Below the pieces are notes generated by a model that worked only from the letters and a program-made list of their open reading frames with translations, did not search any database and was not told the DNA's origin. From Defluviimonas salinarum (GTDB lineage: Bacteria; Pseudomonadota; Alphaproteobacteria; Rhodobacterales; Rhodobacteraceae): DNA of 60,093 nucleotides. This document shows, piece after piece, positions 18,413 through 26,618 of this stretch; position 1 is the stretch's first letter, and every line of letters begins with the position of its first letter. Both the position numbers and the translations under genes were made by a program. The stretch covers positions 1 to 60,093 of the forward strand of contig NZ_JAPDOG010000024.1 of the NCBI RefSeq assembly GCF_026013545.1. Direction: 5' to 3'.

Positions 18413-19386
18413 ACATCGAAATGATCGAGGCCGCCGCAGGTCGGCTCGCGGGCGAGGCGGTGCGGACGCCGCTGCTCAGTTCGCCGTTTCTCGACGAGGT
18501 CGCCGGGCGGCGGGTCTTCGTCAAGGCGGAATGCCTGCAGCAGACCGGCTCGTTCAAGTTCCGGGGCGGCTGGTCGGCGGTCTCGGCGCTGCCGCTCGAC
18601 GAGCGGACGCAGGGTGTGATCGCCTTTTCCTCGGGCAACCATGCGCAGGGCGTGGCGCTCGCCGCGCGCCGTCACGGCGCCCCATGCGTGATCCTGATGC
18701 CGGCGGACGCGCCGCGGGTGAAGATCGACAACACCCGCGCCCTCGGCGCCGAGGTCGTGCTTTACGACCGCGCCACCGGTGACCGCGACGCGATTGGCGC
18801 GGCGCTCGCCGAGGCGCGCGGCCTGACGCTGATCAAGCCCTTCGACGAGCCGCTTGTGATCGCCGGGCAGGGCACGACCGGGCTCGAGATCGCAGAGCAG
18901 GCGGCCGAAGCCGGGATCGGCGCGGCCGACGTTCTGGTGCCCTGCGGCGGCGGCGGGTTGTCGTCGGGGATCGCGCTGGCGCTTCAGGCGAAGGCACCGG
19001 GCCTCAGGGTGCGGACCGTGGAGCCGGAGGGCTTCGACGACGTGAAACGCTCGCTGGAGGCGGGGGAGATCCTGCGCAACGAGCGCGGCTCGGGCTCGAT
19101 CTGCGACGCGATCCTGACGCCCGCGCCGGGCCAGCTCACCTTCCCGATTCTCGCCCGGCTTGCCGGGCCTGGTCTTTCGGTCAGCGACGAGGAGGCGCTG
19201 GCGGCGATGGTCGCGGCCTTCAGCCGGCTGCACATCGTGCTTGAGCCGGGAGGCGCGGTCGCCCTCGCCGTCGCGCTGTTCCGGCCGGACACGGTGGAGG
19301 GCGAGGCGGTGATCGTCGTCGCCTCGGGCGGCAATGTCGACCCGGCGGCGTTCCGGAGCGCGCTCGGCCGGTTCGAGGGCGCCTGA
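18409..19386 (+). CDS. PLP-dependent threonine/serine dehydratase-like protein
   Basis: This is a 325-residue fold-type II PLP enzyme without the C-terminal ACT regulatory domain, so it resembles the catabolic or serine racemase/dehydratase type. The PLP Lys is in TGSFKFRGG (about 45-53), SSGNHAQGVALAA (about 73-85) binds the substrate carboxylate, and PCGGGGLSSGIA (about 181-192) is the PLP phosphate loop. The product would be an oxo acid plus ammonia. It is the last gene of an ATGA-linked trio. A second, distinct member of the same fold (eutB) lies at 26619. Confidence 0.87.
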   Translation: MNIEMIEAAAGRLAGEAVRTPLLSSPFLDEVAGRRVFVKAECLQQTGSFKFRGGWSAVSALPLDERTQGVIAFSSGNHAQGVALAARRHGAPCVILMPADAPRVKIDNTRALGAEVVLYDRATGDRDAIGAALAEARGLTLIKPFDEPLVIAGQGTTGLEIAEQAAEAGIGAADVLVPCGGGGLSSGIALALQAKAPGLRVRTVEPEGFDDVKRSLEAGEILRNERGSGSICDAILTPAPGQLTFPILARLAGPGLSVSDEEALAAMVAAFSRLHIVLEPGGAVALAVALFRPDTVEGEAVIVVASGGNVDPAAFRSALGRFEGA

Positions 19387-19398
19387 CGGCTGCCGGGG

Positions 19399-20082
19399 TC
19401 AGCCGGCGGTCCCGCGCCGCATCCGTTCGAAGCTCATCGAGATATGCGCGCGCTGGATCAGCGACGCCGCATGCAGGTCGCCGATCCTCAGTGCGGCGAG
19501 GACGTCCTCGACCTCGCGGGTAAAGACCGCCATCTCCTCGGCGAGGTCGATCCGCGCGGCAAAGATCGACTTCAGCCAGATCCGCGTCGTCCGCACATAG
19601 AGCCGCTCGTTGATCTCGCGCAGCGGCTCGTTCGCGGTCAGCCTCTGCGCCGCGAGGAAGAAGTCCATGATGAGCTGGGCATAGGGTTTCGGATCCGCCT
19701 CTCGGCTCAGTTTCCGAGCCCGGACGAGGAGTTTTTCGAACTCGGTCATCAGTTCGGGGCCGGGCGGCACGGGGTCGAGCTTGCCGGTAAGCTCTGCGAG
19801 CTCGAGCCGGAGCCGGTAGGTTTGCCCCAGCTCGTCGATCTCGACATCTGTCACGAAGGTGCCGACGCCGTGGACCGACTGCACCAGCCCCTCGCCCTCG
19901 AGCCTTGCCAGCACGCGGCGGAGCGGTGTCCTGCTGACGCCGAACTCGGCGGCGAGCGCCTCTTCCGAGAGCCGGGTCCCGGGCGCGTAATCGAGAAGGC
20001 AGATGCGGTTGCGCAGCTCGGCGTGCATGCGCTCGAACCGGCCACGGGCGCCGGGCGTTATGTCGTCGGTCTGGGCGTTCAA
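19399..20082 (-). CDS. GntR-family (FadR/FCD) transcriptional regulator
   Basis: The regulator of about 227 residues has an N-terminal winged helix (about 15-80; LRNRICLLDYAPGTRLSEEALAAEF and VSRTPLRRVLARLEGEGLV are landmarks) and an all-helical FCD-type effector domain. The start is uncertain. TTG 20082 is preceded by GGGAGG at somewhat long spacing, and it overlaps the end of the permease gene. ATG 20028 would cut into the first helix. It is the last gene of the minus-strand operon led by doeA. FadR-type regulators often bind TNGTNNNACNA-like palindromes, and two such sites lie in the divergent promoter region 23385-23501. I infer that it controls both ectoine operons. Confidence 0.82.
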   Translation of the reverse strand: MNAQTDDITPGARGRFERMHAELRNRICLLDYAPGTRLSEEALAAEFGVSRTPLRRVLARLEGEGLVQSVHGVGTFVTDVEIDELGQTYRLRLELAELTGKLDPVPPGPELMTEFEKLLVRARKLSREADPKPYAQLIMDFFLAAQRLTANEPLREINERLYVRTTRIWLKSIFAARIDLAEEMAVFTREVEDVLAALRIGDLHAASLIQRAHISMSFERMRRGTAG

Positions 20083-20089
20083 GGGGTGC

Positions 20090-20995
20090 TCATCCTCCCG
20101 TTGTCTGGCGGTTGACGATGTAAACTCCGGCGGCGGCGAGCGCAAAGCCTACGAGTGCGAGTCGGGTGACCGCCTCTCCGAGGATCGCCCAGGCGAGGAG
20201 CATGGCGAGCGGCGGCACGAGGTAAAGGAGTGCCGAGATCCGCGTCGCGTCGCCGCGCTGGAGCAGCGCGATGTAGAGACCGATCGAAATGATCGAATTG
20301 GCGATGACGAGGTAGGCGAGCGCGATCACCAGTTCCGGGTGCCAGTCGATGACCATGGACTCGGTCGCCCAGGCGGCGGGTAGGAGCACCGCGAAGCCGA
20401 CTGCGTATTGAACGGCGCCGCCCACCGCCGGATCGGTCCGGAGTCCGTGCCACTTCTCGAAAAGCGTGGCGAGCGTGATGCCGAGCAGCGCCGCGAAGGC
20501 CAGCGCGACGGCGATCCAGGGGCTCGGGCCGAGCGTCCCGCCCGAGACGATGACGAGGAGGACACCGAGGAAGCCGAGCGCCAGCCCGGCCCAGAGGTAG
20601 CGCCCGCCGCGCTTGCCGGTGACGAGGGGCGCGAGCGCCGCGACGAGGATCGGCTGCAGCGCCATGATGATCGCCGTCGTTCCGGCATTCATGCCGCGCT
20701 TCATCGCGAGGTAGGCGAGGCCGAAATAGACGCACTGTATGAGGAATCCGGTGAGCGCCAGCGCCCCCCAGTGCCGCGCCGTCGCGGGCCAGCGCAGGCG
20801 CGGGCGCAGCAGGAACGGCAGGAGCGCCAGCGCCGCCAGGCCGTAGCGGACCGTCAGCATGGTCAGGGGCTCGATATGCGCAAGTCCGAGCTTGGCGAAG
20901 CTGTAGCCTCCCGACCAGAACAGCAGGAAAACGAAGGGCGCGGCGCGCCAGAAGGCCGCGTTGCCCGACCCGTCCGTTGCCGTCGTGGTCTGCAT
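20090..20995 (-). CDS. DMT-superfamily permease (EamA domains)
   Basis: A 301-residue inner-membrane protein with about ten hydrophobic helices arranged as two EamA repeats (about 15-150 and 165-295), the signature of drug/metabolite exporters. Landmarks include PFVFLLFWSGGYSFAKLG at the start and LALVGFALAAAGVYIVNRQ at the end. The substrate is unknown. Its position in the doeA operon suggests export of an intermediate or overflow amino acid from solute breakdown, or osmotic solute release. It starts 9 bases after the ArgE-like gene, and its stop overlaps the leader of the GntR gene. Confidence 0.86.
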   Translation of the reverse strand: MQTTTATDGSGNAAFWRAAPFVFLLFWSGGYSFAKLGLAHIEPLTMLTVRYGLAALALLPFLLRPRLRWPATARHWGALALTGFLIQCVYFGLAYLAMKRGMNAGTTAIIMALQPILVAALAPLVTGKRGGRYLWAGLALGFLGVLLVIVSGGTLGPSPWIAVALAFAALLGITLATLFEKWHGLRTDPAVGGAVQYAVGFAVLLPAAWATESMVIDWHPELVIALAYLVIANSIISIGLYIALLQRGDATRISALLYLVPPLAMLLAWAILGEAVTRLALVGFALAAAGVYIVNRQTTGG

Positions 20996-21004
20996 CGCTC
21001 CCCC

Positions 21005-22165
21005 TTACGCGGCGAGCTTGCCGCCCAGCCGCTCCAGCATCACCAGACATTCGGTCAACTGGTCAAGGGCCAGGTATTCGTCGGGCTTGTGCGCCTGCTC
21101 GATCGAGCCCGGCCCGCAGACGACGGCCGACATGCCGAGGCTCTGGAAGATCCCGGCCTCGGTCCCGAAGGGCACGGTGTCGGCGCCGTTGGCGCCGGTG
21201 AGCTCCATCAGGATGTCCTTGGCCTCGTTCTCGTCTGCCGGGATCAGCCCGTCGACCTCGCCCATCACCTCGGTCACGATGTCGGCGTCGGGCGAGACCG
21301 CGCGCATCGCCGGCAGGAGCGTGTGGGTGCAGAAGGCGTGGAGGTCAGCCTTCACGAAATCGGCGTCGCCGCTCTGGACCGGGCGCATTTCCCAGTCGAT
21401 CCGCGCCTTGCCGGGGATGACGTTGTGGGCGACCCCGCCCACGAGCGCGCCGGTGTTGATCGTGGTCCAGGGCGGTTCGAACCGGCTGTCCTTCGGCGCG
21501 CGGGCCTTGAGCTGGTCCTTCAGCTCCAGAAGCCGCGCGACGTAGCGCACCGCGTATTCGACCGCGTTGACGCCGCGGTCCGGGCCGGAGCCGTGGCCTT
21601 CGAGCCCGGTGAAATGGGTCGAGTATTCATAACAGCCCTTGTGGCCCTCGATGATCCGCATCGAGGTCGGCTCGCCGATGATCGCGACGCCGGGGCGGGT
21701 GCCCTGCGCGCGAAGGATCTGCGCCAGCGCCTGCGCGCCGAGGCAGCCGGTCTCCTCGTCATGGGTGAAGGCGAAATGGACCGGTCGGTCCTTGACCCTC
21801 TCGGCATAGAACGGCGCCATCGCCACCGCGGCGGCGATGAAGCCCTTCATGTCGCAGGTGCCGCGGCCGTAGAGCTTGCCGTCGCGCTCGACCATCTCGA
21901 ACGGGTCGGTCGACCAGTTCTGGTCGGTCACCGGCACCACGTCGGAATGGCCCGACAAAAGGATGCCGCCGTCCACGTCCGGCCCGAGCGTCGCGAAGAG
22001 ATTGGCCTTCGCCCCGGTCGCGTCGCGGTGGATGTCGACCCGCGCGCCGACCGCCTCCAGCCGCCCGGCGAGGAACTCGATCAGCTCCAGATTGCTGTCC
22101 GGCGAAACCGTCGGATAGGCGATGAGCTGGCGCAGGAGCGCCTTGGTGTCGTCGAGGTAATGCAC
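21005..22165 (-). CDS. M20 deacetylase (ArgE-like); probable N-acetyl-diaminobutyrate deacetylase
   Basis: The 386-residue metallohydrolase has the ArgE/DapE layout. Metal and catalytic residues are visible in SGHSDVVPV (about 70-78), RGTCDMKGF (about 102-110), THDEETG (Glu-Glu, about 135-141), IGEPTSM (about 161-167) and PFGTEAGIFQ (about 346-355). The sequence is close to acetylornithine deacetylase. The gene sits 4 bases after doeA in the same operon, and DoeA releases N-alpha-acetyl-diaminobutyrate, a one-carbon-shorter relative of acetylornithine. I infer that it fills the DoeB role, since no AstE-type DoeB/EutE occurs in the window. A housekeeping arginine role cannot be excluded. Confidence 0.85.
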   Translation of the reverse strand: MHYLDDTKALLRQLIAYPTVSPDSNLELIEFLAGRLEAVGARVDIHRDATGAKANLFATLGPDVDGGILLSGHSDVVPVTDQNWSTDPFEMVERDGKLYGRGTCDMKGFIAAAVAMAPFYAERVKDRPVHFAFTHDEETGCLGAQALAQILRAQGTRPGVAIIGEPTSMRIIEGHKGCYEYSTHFTGLEGHGSGPDRGVNAVEYAVRYVARLLELKDQLKARAPKDSRFEPPWTTINTGALVGGVAHNVIPGKARIDWEMRPVQSGDADFVKADLHAFCTHTLLPAMRAVSPDADIVTEVMGEVDGLIPADENEAKDILMELTGANGADTVPFGTEAGIFQSLGMSAVVCGPGSIEQAHKPDEYLALDQLTECLVMLERLGGKLAA

Positions 22166-22169
22166 CGTC

Positions 22170-23354
22170 TCAGTCCTTGATGAAGAGCTTGCGCTCGACG
22201 TTGCAGAAGGGCTCGGCCGGGCCGCTTTCCGTAATCAGGATGGTCTCGGTGGTCTCGAGCCCCCAGCTTTCCATCCAGAGCGCCGGCATGAAGTGGAAGA
22301 CCATGCCGGGTTCGAGCACGGTCTCGTCCTCGGTGCGGATCGAGGCGGTGCGCTCGCCCCAGTCGGGCGGGTAGCTGAGGCCGATCGGATAGCCCATGCG
22401 CCCCTCGCGCTTGATGCCGTATTTCTTCAGGACCCCGAGGAAGGCATTGGCGATGTCGCAGGTCCGGTTGCCGGCCCGCGCGGCGTCGAGCCCGGCCGCG
22501 ATCCCCTCGATCTGGGCCTTCTCGGCCTCCAGCATCTCGGCCGGCGGCGTGCCGAGATAGACCGTGCGGCACAAGGGTGCGTGATAGCGGCGGTAGCAGC
22601 CCGAAAGCTCGAAGAAGGTCGCCTCGCCCGAGCGCATCGGCGCACCGTTCCAGGTCAGGTGCGCGGCGGTCGCGTCGAGCCCCGAGGGCGTCAGCGGCAC
22701 GATGGCGGGATAGTCGCCCCAGATGTCGCCGACGCCGGTGATCCCGGCATGAAAGATCTCGGCCACGAGCTCGTTCTTGCGCAGGCCCGGCTCGGCCTTC
22801 TCGATCGCGGTGCGGATGACCTTTTCGGAGATCTTCGCGGCGTTGCGGATGAAGGCCACCTCCTCGCCCGACTTCACCAGCCGCTGCCAGTTCACAAGCG
22901 CGGTGGCGTCGACGAATGTGGCGTTCGGCAGTTCGGCCTGCAGGACGGCATGGGCCTTCGCAGAGTAGTAGTAGTTCTCCATCTCCACGCCGATCCGCGC
23001 GCCTTCGAGGCCGAGCGCCCGGAGATGGCCCGCGAGGTCCTGCATCGGGTGATGCACCGTCGACTGGACGTATTTGTCGGCATAGCCGTGGATCGTGCCT
23101 GCCTCCATCCAGCAGGTCCGGAGCGCGCCGAGGCTGTCCATGTAGCGGCCCCACCAGTGGGGATCGCCCTCCTTCGTCAGGATCACGCCCTGGTGGACGT
23201 AGAACGACCAGCCGTCATAGCCGGTGAGCCAGGCCTGGTTCGACGGGTCGGTAACGAAGATCGCGTCGATCCCGACCTTCTCCATTGCGGCGCGGGTCTT
23301 GGCGATGCGGCGCGCGTATTCGGCCGCGCCGAAGGGAGCGTTTGGCAGTCCCAT
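22170..23354 (-). CDS. doeA: Ectoine hydrolase DoeA (M24 family)
   Basis: This enzyme opens the ectoine ring to N-acetyl-2,4-diaminobutyrate. The 394-residue protein has a creatinase-type N-terminal domain and a pita-bread M24 domain. Very DoeA-like stretches are SNQAWLTGYDGWSFYVHQG (about 40-58), VEMENYYYSAKA (about 122-133), VGDIWGDYPAIVPL, FFELSGCYRRYHAPL and YPIGLSYPPDWGERTASI, and it ends KLFIKD as I remember in Halomonas DoeA. ATG 23354 has GAGGA upstream. It is the first gene of the minus-strand operon and is divergent from ehuB. A candidate promoter and operator lie just upstream. Confidence 0.92.
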   Translation of the reverse strand: MGLPNAPFGAAEYARRIAKTRAAMEKVGIDAIFVTDPSNQAWLTGYDGWSFYVHQGVILTKEGDPHWWGRYMDSLGALRTCWMEAGTIHGYADKYVQSTVHHPMQDLAGHLRALGLEGARIGVEMENYYYSAKAHAVLQAELPNATFVDATALVNWQRLVKSGEEVAFIRNAAKISEKVIRTAIEKAEPGLRKNELVAEIFHAGITGVGDIWGDYPAIVPLTPSGLDATAAHLTWNGAPMRSGEATFFELSGCYRRYHAPLCRTVYLGTPPAEMLEAEKAQIEGIAAGLDAARAGNRTCDIANAFLGVLKKYGIKREGRMGYPIGLSYPPDWGERTASIRTEDETVLEPGMVFHFMPALWMESWGLETTETILITESGPAEPFCNVERKLFIKD

Positions 23355-23384
23355 GTGGTCCTCGTGGGTGATGTGGATGCTCAA

Positions 23385-23422
23385 TTGTGCACAACGCTAG
23401 TTCGAAACGTCGATGTTGGCAA
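23385..23422 (-). promoter_or_regulatory. Candidate doeA promoter with overlapping TTGTGCACAA operator
   Basis: On the minus strand, TTGCCA (23422-23417) and TAGCGT (23399-23394) are separated by 17 bases and make a plausible sigma-70 pair. The perfect 10-base palindrome TTGTGCACAA (23385-23394) begins at the last base of the -10 box, where a repressor would block the polymerase. The form fits FadR-type GntR operators, and a GntR gene ends the same operon. This is inferred from sequence only. Confidence 0.5.
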
Positions 23423-23462
23423 GATGATTGCGTCAATAGCGGATGAATTGTCCGATTATTCC

Positions 23463-23501
23463 TTGACATAAGAGCTTTGCGACCGATGATGTGCACAACA
23501 T
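23463..23501 (+). promoter_or_regulatory. Candidate ehu operon promoter with TGTGCACA operator
   Basis: A perfect -35 box TTGACA (23463-23468) is followed 17 bases later by a weak -10 (ATGATG or GATGAT). An imperfect 16-base palindrome ATGATGTGCACAACAT (23486-23501) covers that -10. Its TGTGCACA core is the same as in the site at 23385, placed symmetrically for the other operon. ehuB starts at 23548. Confidence 0.5.
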
Positions 23502-23547
23502 TCGGGATTTCGACTCGAAAGCTCGGAAAACTGCCAGGGAGGGCGGC

Positions 23548-24393
23548 ATGAAGAAATCACTGATGATGACCACGGTTCTGGCCGGAATCGCGCTCGGCGC
23601 GTCGACTGTCGCGGCGATGGCGGGCGCGCTGATGGACCGGATCAACGCCGGCGAATCGATCCGCATCGGCTTTGCCAACGAGGTGCCCTGGGCCTATCCG
23701 GGCGAGGGCAACGCGCCGCTCGGTTTCGTCAACGCCTATGTGCTCGGCGTCCTCGGCGAGATGGGCTACGACAATATCGAGCCGGTGGTGACCGACTGGG
23801 GCGGGCTCATCCCCGGCCTCCAGGCCAACCGCTTCGACATGATCACCGGCGGCATGTACATCCTCAATTCCCGCTGCGAGAACGTGACCTTCTCGGAGCC
23901 GATGGCGAAGGTGTCCGACGCCTTCATCGTCCAGACCGGCAACCCCGAGGGTATCTCGACCTATACCGACTTCGTCGCCAAGAACGCGACGATGGTGACC
24001 GGCGCCGGCTTCAACACGATCGAGGCGGCGATGAAGGAAGGTGTGCCGGAGGCGCAGATCATGCAGGTGCCGGGGCCGACCGAGATCCTCGCCGCCGTGA
24101 AGGCCGGCCGTGCCGCCGCGGGCGCCGTGACCTTCTTCACCGCGCAGGAACTTGCCAGGAACTCCGGCGGCGAGATCGAGGTGACCGATCCCGGCGCGCT
24201 GCCCGAATGGACCCAGAACTGGGTCGGCATCGGCTTCCGTCATGACGACACCGATTTCGTCGCAGCCTTCAACGAGGCGCAGGCGAAGTATCTCGGCTCC
24301 GACGCGATGCTCGCCTCGGTTGCCGAATACGGCTACGACGCCAAGGTCCTGCCCGGTGACGAAACCACCGAATGGGTCTGCGCCAACCGCTGA
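23548..24393 (+). CDS. ehuB: Ectoine/hydroxyectoine ABC transporter, substrate-binding protein
   Basis: The 281-residue periplasmic binding protein has a cleavable signal peptide (about 1-25, MKKSLMMTTVLAGIALGAS to AMAGA). The family-3 solute-binding fold shows IRIGFANEVPWAYP (about 38-51), WGGLIPGLQANRFDMITGGM (about 90-109) and the RCENVTFSEPM motif (about 114-124) typical of EhuB. Aromatic residues in this family form the cage around ectoine. A GGGAGG-like site precedes the ATG. It leads the plus-strand operon ehuB-C-D-A-eutB-eutC-M24-asnC. Confidence 0.9.
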   Translation: MKKSLMMTTVLAGIALGASTVAAMAGALMDRINAGESIRIGFANEVPWAYPGEGNAPLGFVNAYVLGVLGEMGYDNIEPVVTDWGGLIPGLQANRFDMITGGMYILNSRCENVTFSEPMAKVSDAFIVQTGNPEGISTYTDFVAKNATMVTGAGFNTIEAAMKEGVPEAQIMQVPGPTEILAAVKAGRAAAGAVTFFTAQELARNSGGEIEVTDPGALPEWTQNWVGIGFRHDDTDFVAAFNEAQAKYLGSDAMLASVAEYGYDAKVLPGDETTEWVCANR

Positions 24394-24466
24394 GGACGGC
24401 TGACCGCCTGAACGGACGGGTCCGCAGGCCGGGCCCGTCTGACCGTCGCCAGAGAGCGGAGCGCGC

Positions 24467-25132
24467 ATGTCTTACCTGGATTTCCTGGCCGAACATGGCG
24501 GCCGCTACATCGACGGGACGCTGATCACGGCCGCCCAGTTCCTGCTCGCCGCGGTGCTGGCGATCCTGCTCGCACTTATCGCCGGGCTCATGAAGCTTTC
24601 GGCAAACCCGATCGCGAAGGGCGTGGCCGTCACCTATATCGAGTTCTTCCGCGGCACCTCGCTGCTCGTGCAGCTCTTCTGGCTATTCTTCGTGCTGCCC
24701 TTGTTCGGGATCACCTTCGACAAGTTCACAACCGGTTTCATCGCCGTCGGCCTCAATCTCGGCGCCTACGGGGCCGAACTGGTGCGCGGCGCGATCCAGT
24801 CGGTGCCGAAGGGCCAGTGGGAGGCGTCCTATGCGCTCTCGATGTCGCCCGCGACCCAGATGCGGCGGATCATCCTGCCGCAGGCCTTCGTCGCGATGCT
24901 GCCGCCCTGGGGCAATCTCATCATCGAGCTTCTGAAGGGCACCGCGCTCGTCTCGCTGATCGCGGTCTCGGACCTCATGTTCGAGGCACGCCAGATCAAC
25001 GGCTCCACCTATCTCTCGGCGCAGGCCTTCGGCACCGCGCTGGTGATCTACTACGTCTTCGCGCGGCTTCTGGTGACGCCGTTCATGCGCTGGCTCGAAC
25101 GCACGATGCGGCGCCGGATGGGGAGGGCCTGA
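24467..25132 (+). CDS. ehuC: Ectoine/hydroxyectoine ABC transporter, permease EhuC
   Basis: This is a 221-residue inner-membrane permease of the polar-amino-acid (HisM/GlnP) family with about five helices. The EAA loop for the ATPase is at about 120-140 (GQWEASYALSMSPATQMRRIILPQA as a whole; landmarks GQWEAS and LPQAF). EFFRGTSLLVQLFWLFF (about 49-65) is the family's second helix motif. It is followed after one base by ehuD, its paralogous partner, with which it should form the heterodimeric channel. Confidence 0.88.
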   Translation: MSYLDFLAEHGGRYIDGTLITAAQFLLAAVLAILLALIAGLMKLSANPIAKGVAVTYIEFFRGTSLLVQLFWLFFVLPLFGITFDKFTTGFIAVGLNLGAYGAELVRGAIQSVPKGQWEASYALSMSPATQMRRIILPQAFVAMLPPWGNLIIELLKGTALVSLIAVSDLMFEARQINGSTYLSAQAFGTALVIYYVFARLLVTPFMRWLERTMRRRMGRA

Positions 25133-25133
25133 G

Positions 25134-25802
25134 ATGCTCGACTGGCGCTGGGACTTCACCTTCGAGATCATGCCCCGGATGCTCTGGGCCACGCTCAATA
25201 CGCTGATGGCGGCGGGCATCGGCTACGCGATCGCCATCGTCCTCGGCCTCGTCCTCGCGCTGGCGCAGCGGACCCCGTACCGGCCGCTGACGTTCGTCGT
25301 GCGCGAGGCGGTCGAGTTCATCCGCTCGACGCCGCTCGTCCTGCAGATCTTCTTCGTCTTCTATGTCGGTCCGCAATACGGCGTGACGCTCAGCCCCTGG
25401 GTCGCCGGCATGATCGCCATCGGCCTTCACTACGCGGCCTATCTCTCCGAGGTCTACCGTGGCGGCATCGAAAGCGTTCCGAAGGGCCAGTGGGAGGCCT
25501 GCACCGCGCTCAACATGTCGACCGCCCAGACCTATTTCCGCATCATCATCCCACAGGCACTGCCGCTGTCGGTCGCGGGTATGGGCAATTACCTCGTCGG
25601 CATCTTCAAGGACACGCCGATGCTCTCGGTGATCGGGGTCGCCGAACTCATGCATGCCGCCAATGCGATCGGCGGCCAGCACTACCGCTACCTGGAACCC
25701 TACACGATCGTCGGCGTGGTCTTCCTGCTGATCTCGCTGCCCTCGGCCGGTTTGATCCGCGCCTTCGAAGCCTGGGTCCGCCGCAAACTGGGAATGAGCT
25801 GA
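25134..25802 (+). CDS. ehuD: Ectoine/hydroxyectoine ABC transporter, permease EhuD
   Basis: A 222-residue permease, second of the pair. EFIRSTPLVLQIFFVFY (about 61-77) and GQWEACTALNMSTAQ (about 119-133) are the family motifs, the latter being the ATPase-contact loop. About five membrane helices are visible. The name rests on the order B-C-D-A and the neighbouring catabolic genes, because permeases of this family are not substrate-diagnostic alone. Its stop overlaps the ehuA start by one base (TGATG). Confidence 0.88.
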   Translation: MLDWRWDFTFEIMPRMLWATLNTLMAAGIGYAIAIVLGLVLALAQRTPYRPLTFVVREAVEFIRSTPLVLQIFFVFYVGPQYGVTLSPWVAGMIAIGLHYAAYLSEVYRGGIESVPKGQWEACTALNMSTAQTYFRIIIPQALPLSVAGMGNYLVGIFKDTPMLSVIGVAELMHAANAIGGQHYRYLEPYTIVGVVFLLISLPSAGLIRAFEAWVRRKLGMS

Positions 25803-26617
25803 TGGAAGACATGTCGCGCTATCCGCTGGAGCTGACCGGGGCGGACGTGCCCATGGTGCGCTTCATGAACGTCACCAAGCGGTACGGGTCGCTCACCGTG
25901 CTCGACAGCCTCGACCTCGACGTGACCGAGGGTGAGATGGTGACGATCATCGGGCCGTCCGGCTCCGGCAAGACCACTGTTCTGCGGATGCTGATGACGC
26001 TGGAGACGATCAACGGCGGCGTCATCTACGTCGACGGCAAGCCGCTTACGCATATGGCGAAGAACGGCGTGCTGGTGCCGGCGGATGCGAAGTACCTGCG
26101 CCGCGCGCGGTCCTCGATCGGCATGTGCTTCCAGCATTTCAACCTCTTTCCCCACATGACCGCGCTGCAGAACTGCATGGAAGGCCCGGTGCAGGTGCTC
26201 GGCCTTTCGAAGAAGGAGGCGCGCGCGCGATCCGAGGAATTGCTGGAAATGGTCGGCATGATCGACAAGAAGGACCAGCACCCCTCGCGGCTCTCGGGCG
26301 GCCAGCAGCAGCGGGTGGCGATCGCCCGCGCGCTCGCCATGCGACCGAAGGTCATGCTCTTCGACGAGGTGACCTCGGCCCTCGATCCCGAGGTGATCGG
26401 CGAGGTGACGAACGTGATCCGCAAGCTCGTCAGCGAGCACAACCTGACGATGCTGATGGTCACCCACCAGATGGGCTTCGCCCGCGACATCTCGGACCGG
26501 ATCTGCTTCTTCTTCGCCGGAAAGATTGAAGAGCAGGGGCCGCCCGACGCGCTGTTCGGCAGTCCGCAGCGCGACCGGACAAAGCAGTTCCTGTCCGCCG
26601 TCAAGGAAGCCGACTGA
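25802..26617 (+). CDS. ehuA: Ectoine/hydroxyectoine ABC transporter, ATP-binding protein
   Basis: The 271-residue ATPase drives the importer from the cytosolic side. Walker A is GPSGSGKTTVLR (about 51-62), the Q-loop CFQHFNLFPHM (about 110-120), the ABC signature LSGGQQQR (about 164-171), Walker [14 protein letters not shown] (about 184-196) and the H-loop MVTHQMGFA (about 219-227). An insertion around GKPLTHMAKNGVLVPADAKYL (a longer loop after strand 3) is seen in EhuA proteins. It overlaps ehuD and is followed directly by eutB. Confidence 0.92.
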   Translation: MEDMSRYPLELTGADVPMVRFMNVTKRYGSLTVLDSLDLDVTEGEMVTIIGPSGSGKTTVLRMLMTLETINGGVIYVDGKPLTHMAKNGVLVPADAKYLRRARSSIGMCFQHFNLFPHMTALQNCMEGPVQVLGLSKKEARARSEELLEMVGMIDKKDQHPSRLSGGQQQRVAIARALAMRPKVMLFDEVTSALDPEVIGEVTNVIRKLVSEHNLTMLMVTHQMGFARDISDRICFFFAGKIEEQGPPDALFGSPQRDRTKQFLSAVKEAD

Positions 26618-26618
26618 C

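Noticed and set aside
20079-20096. Four-codon frame (ATG AGC ACC CCT TGA) between the DMT permease and GntR genes
   Set aside because: It has a good GGGAGG upstream, but the more useful reading is that this site serves the TTG start of the GntR gene. A functional leader peptide of four residues cannot be supported.
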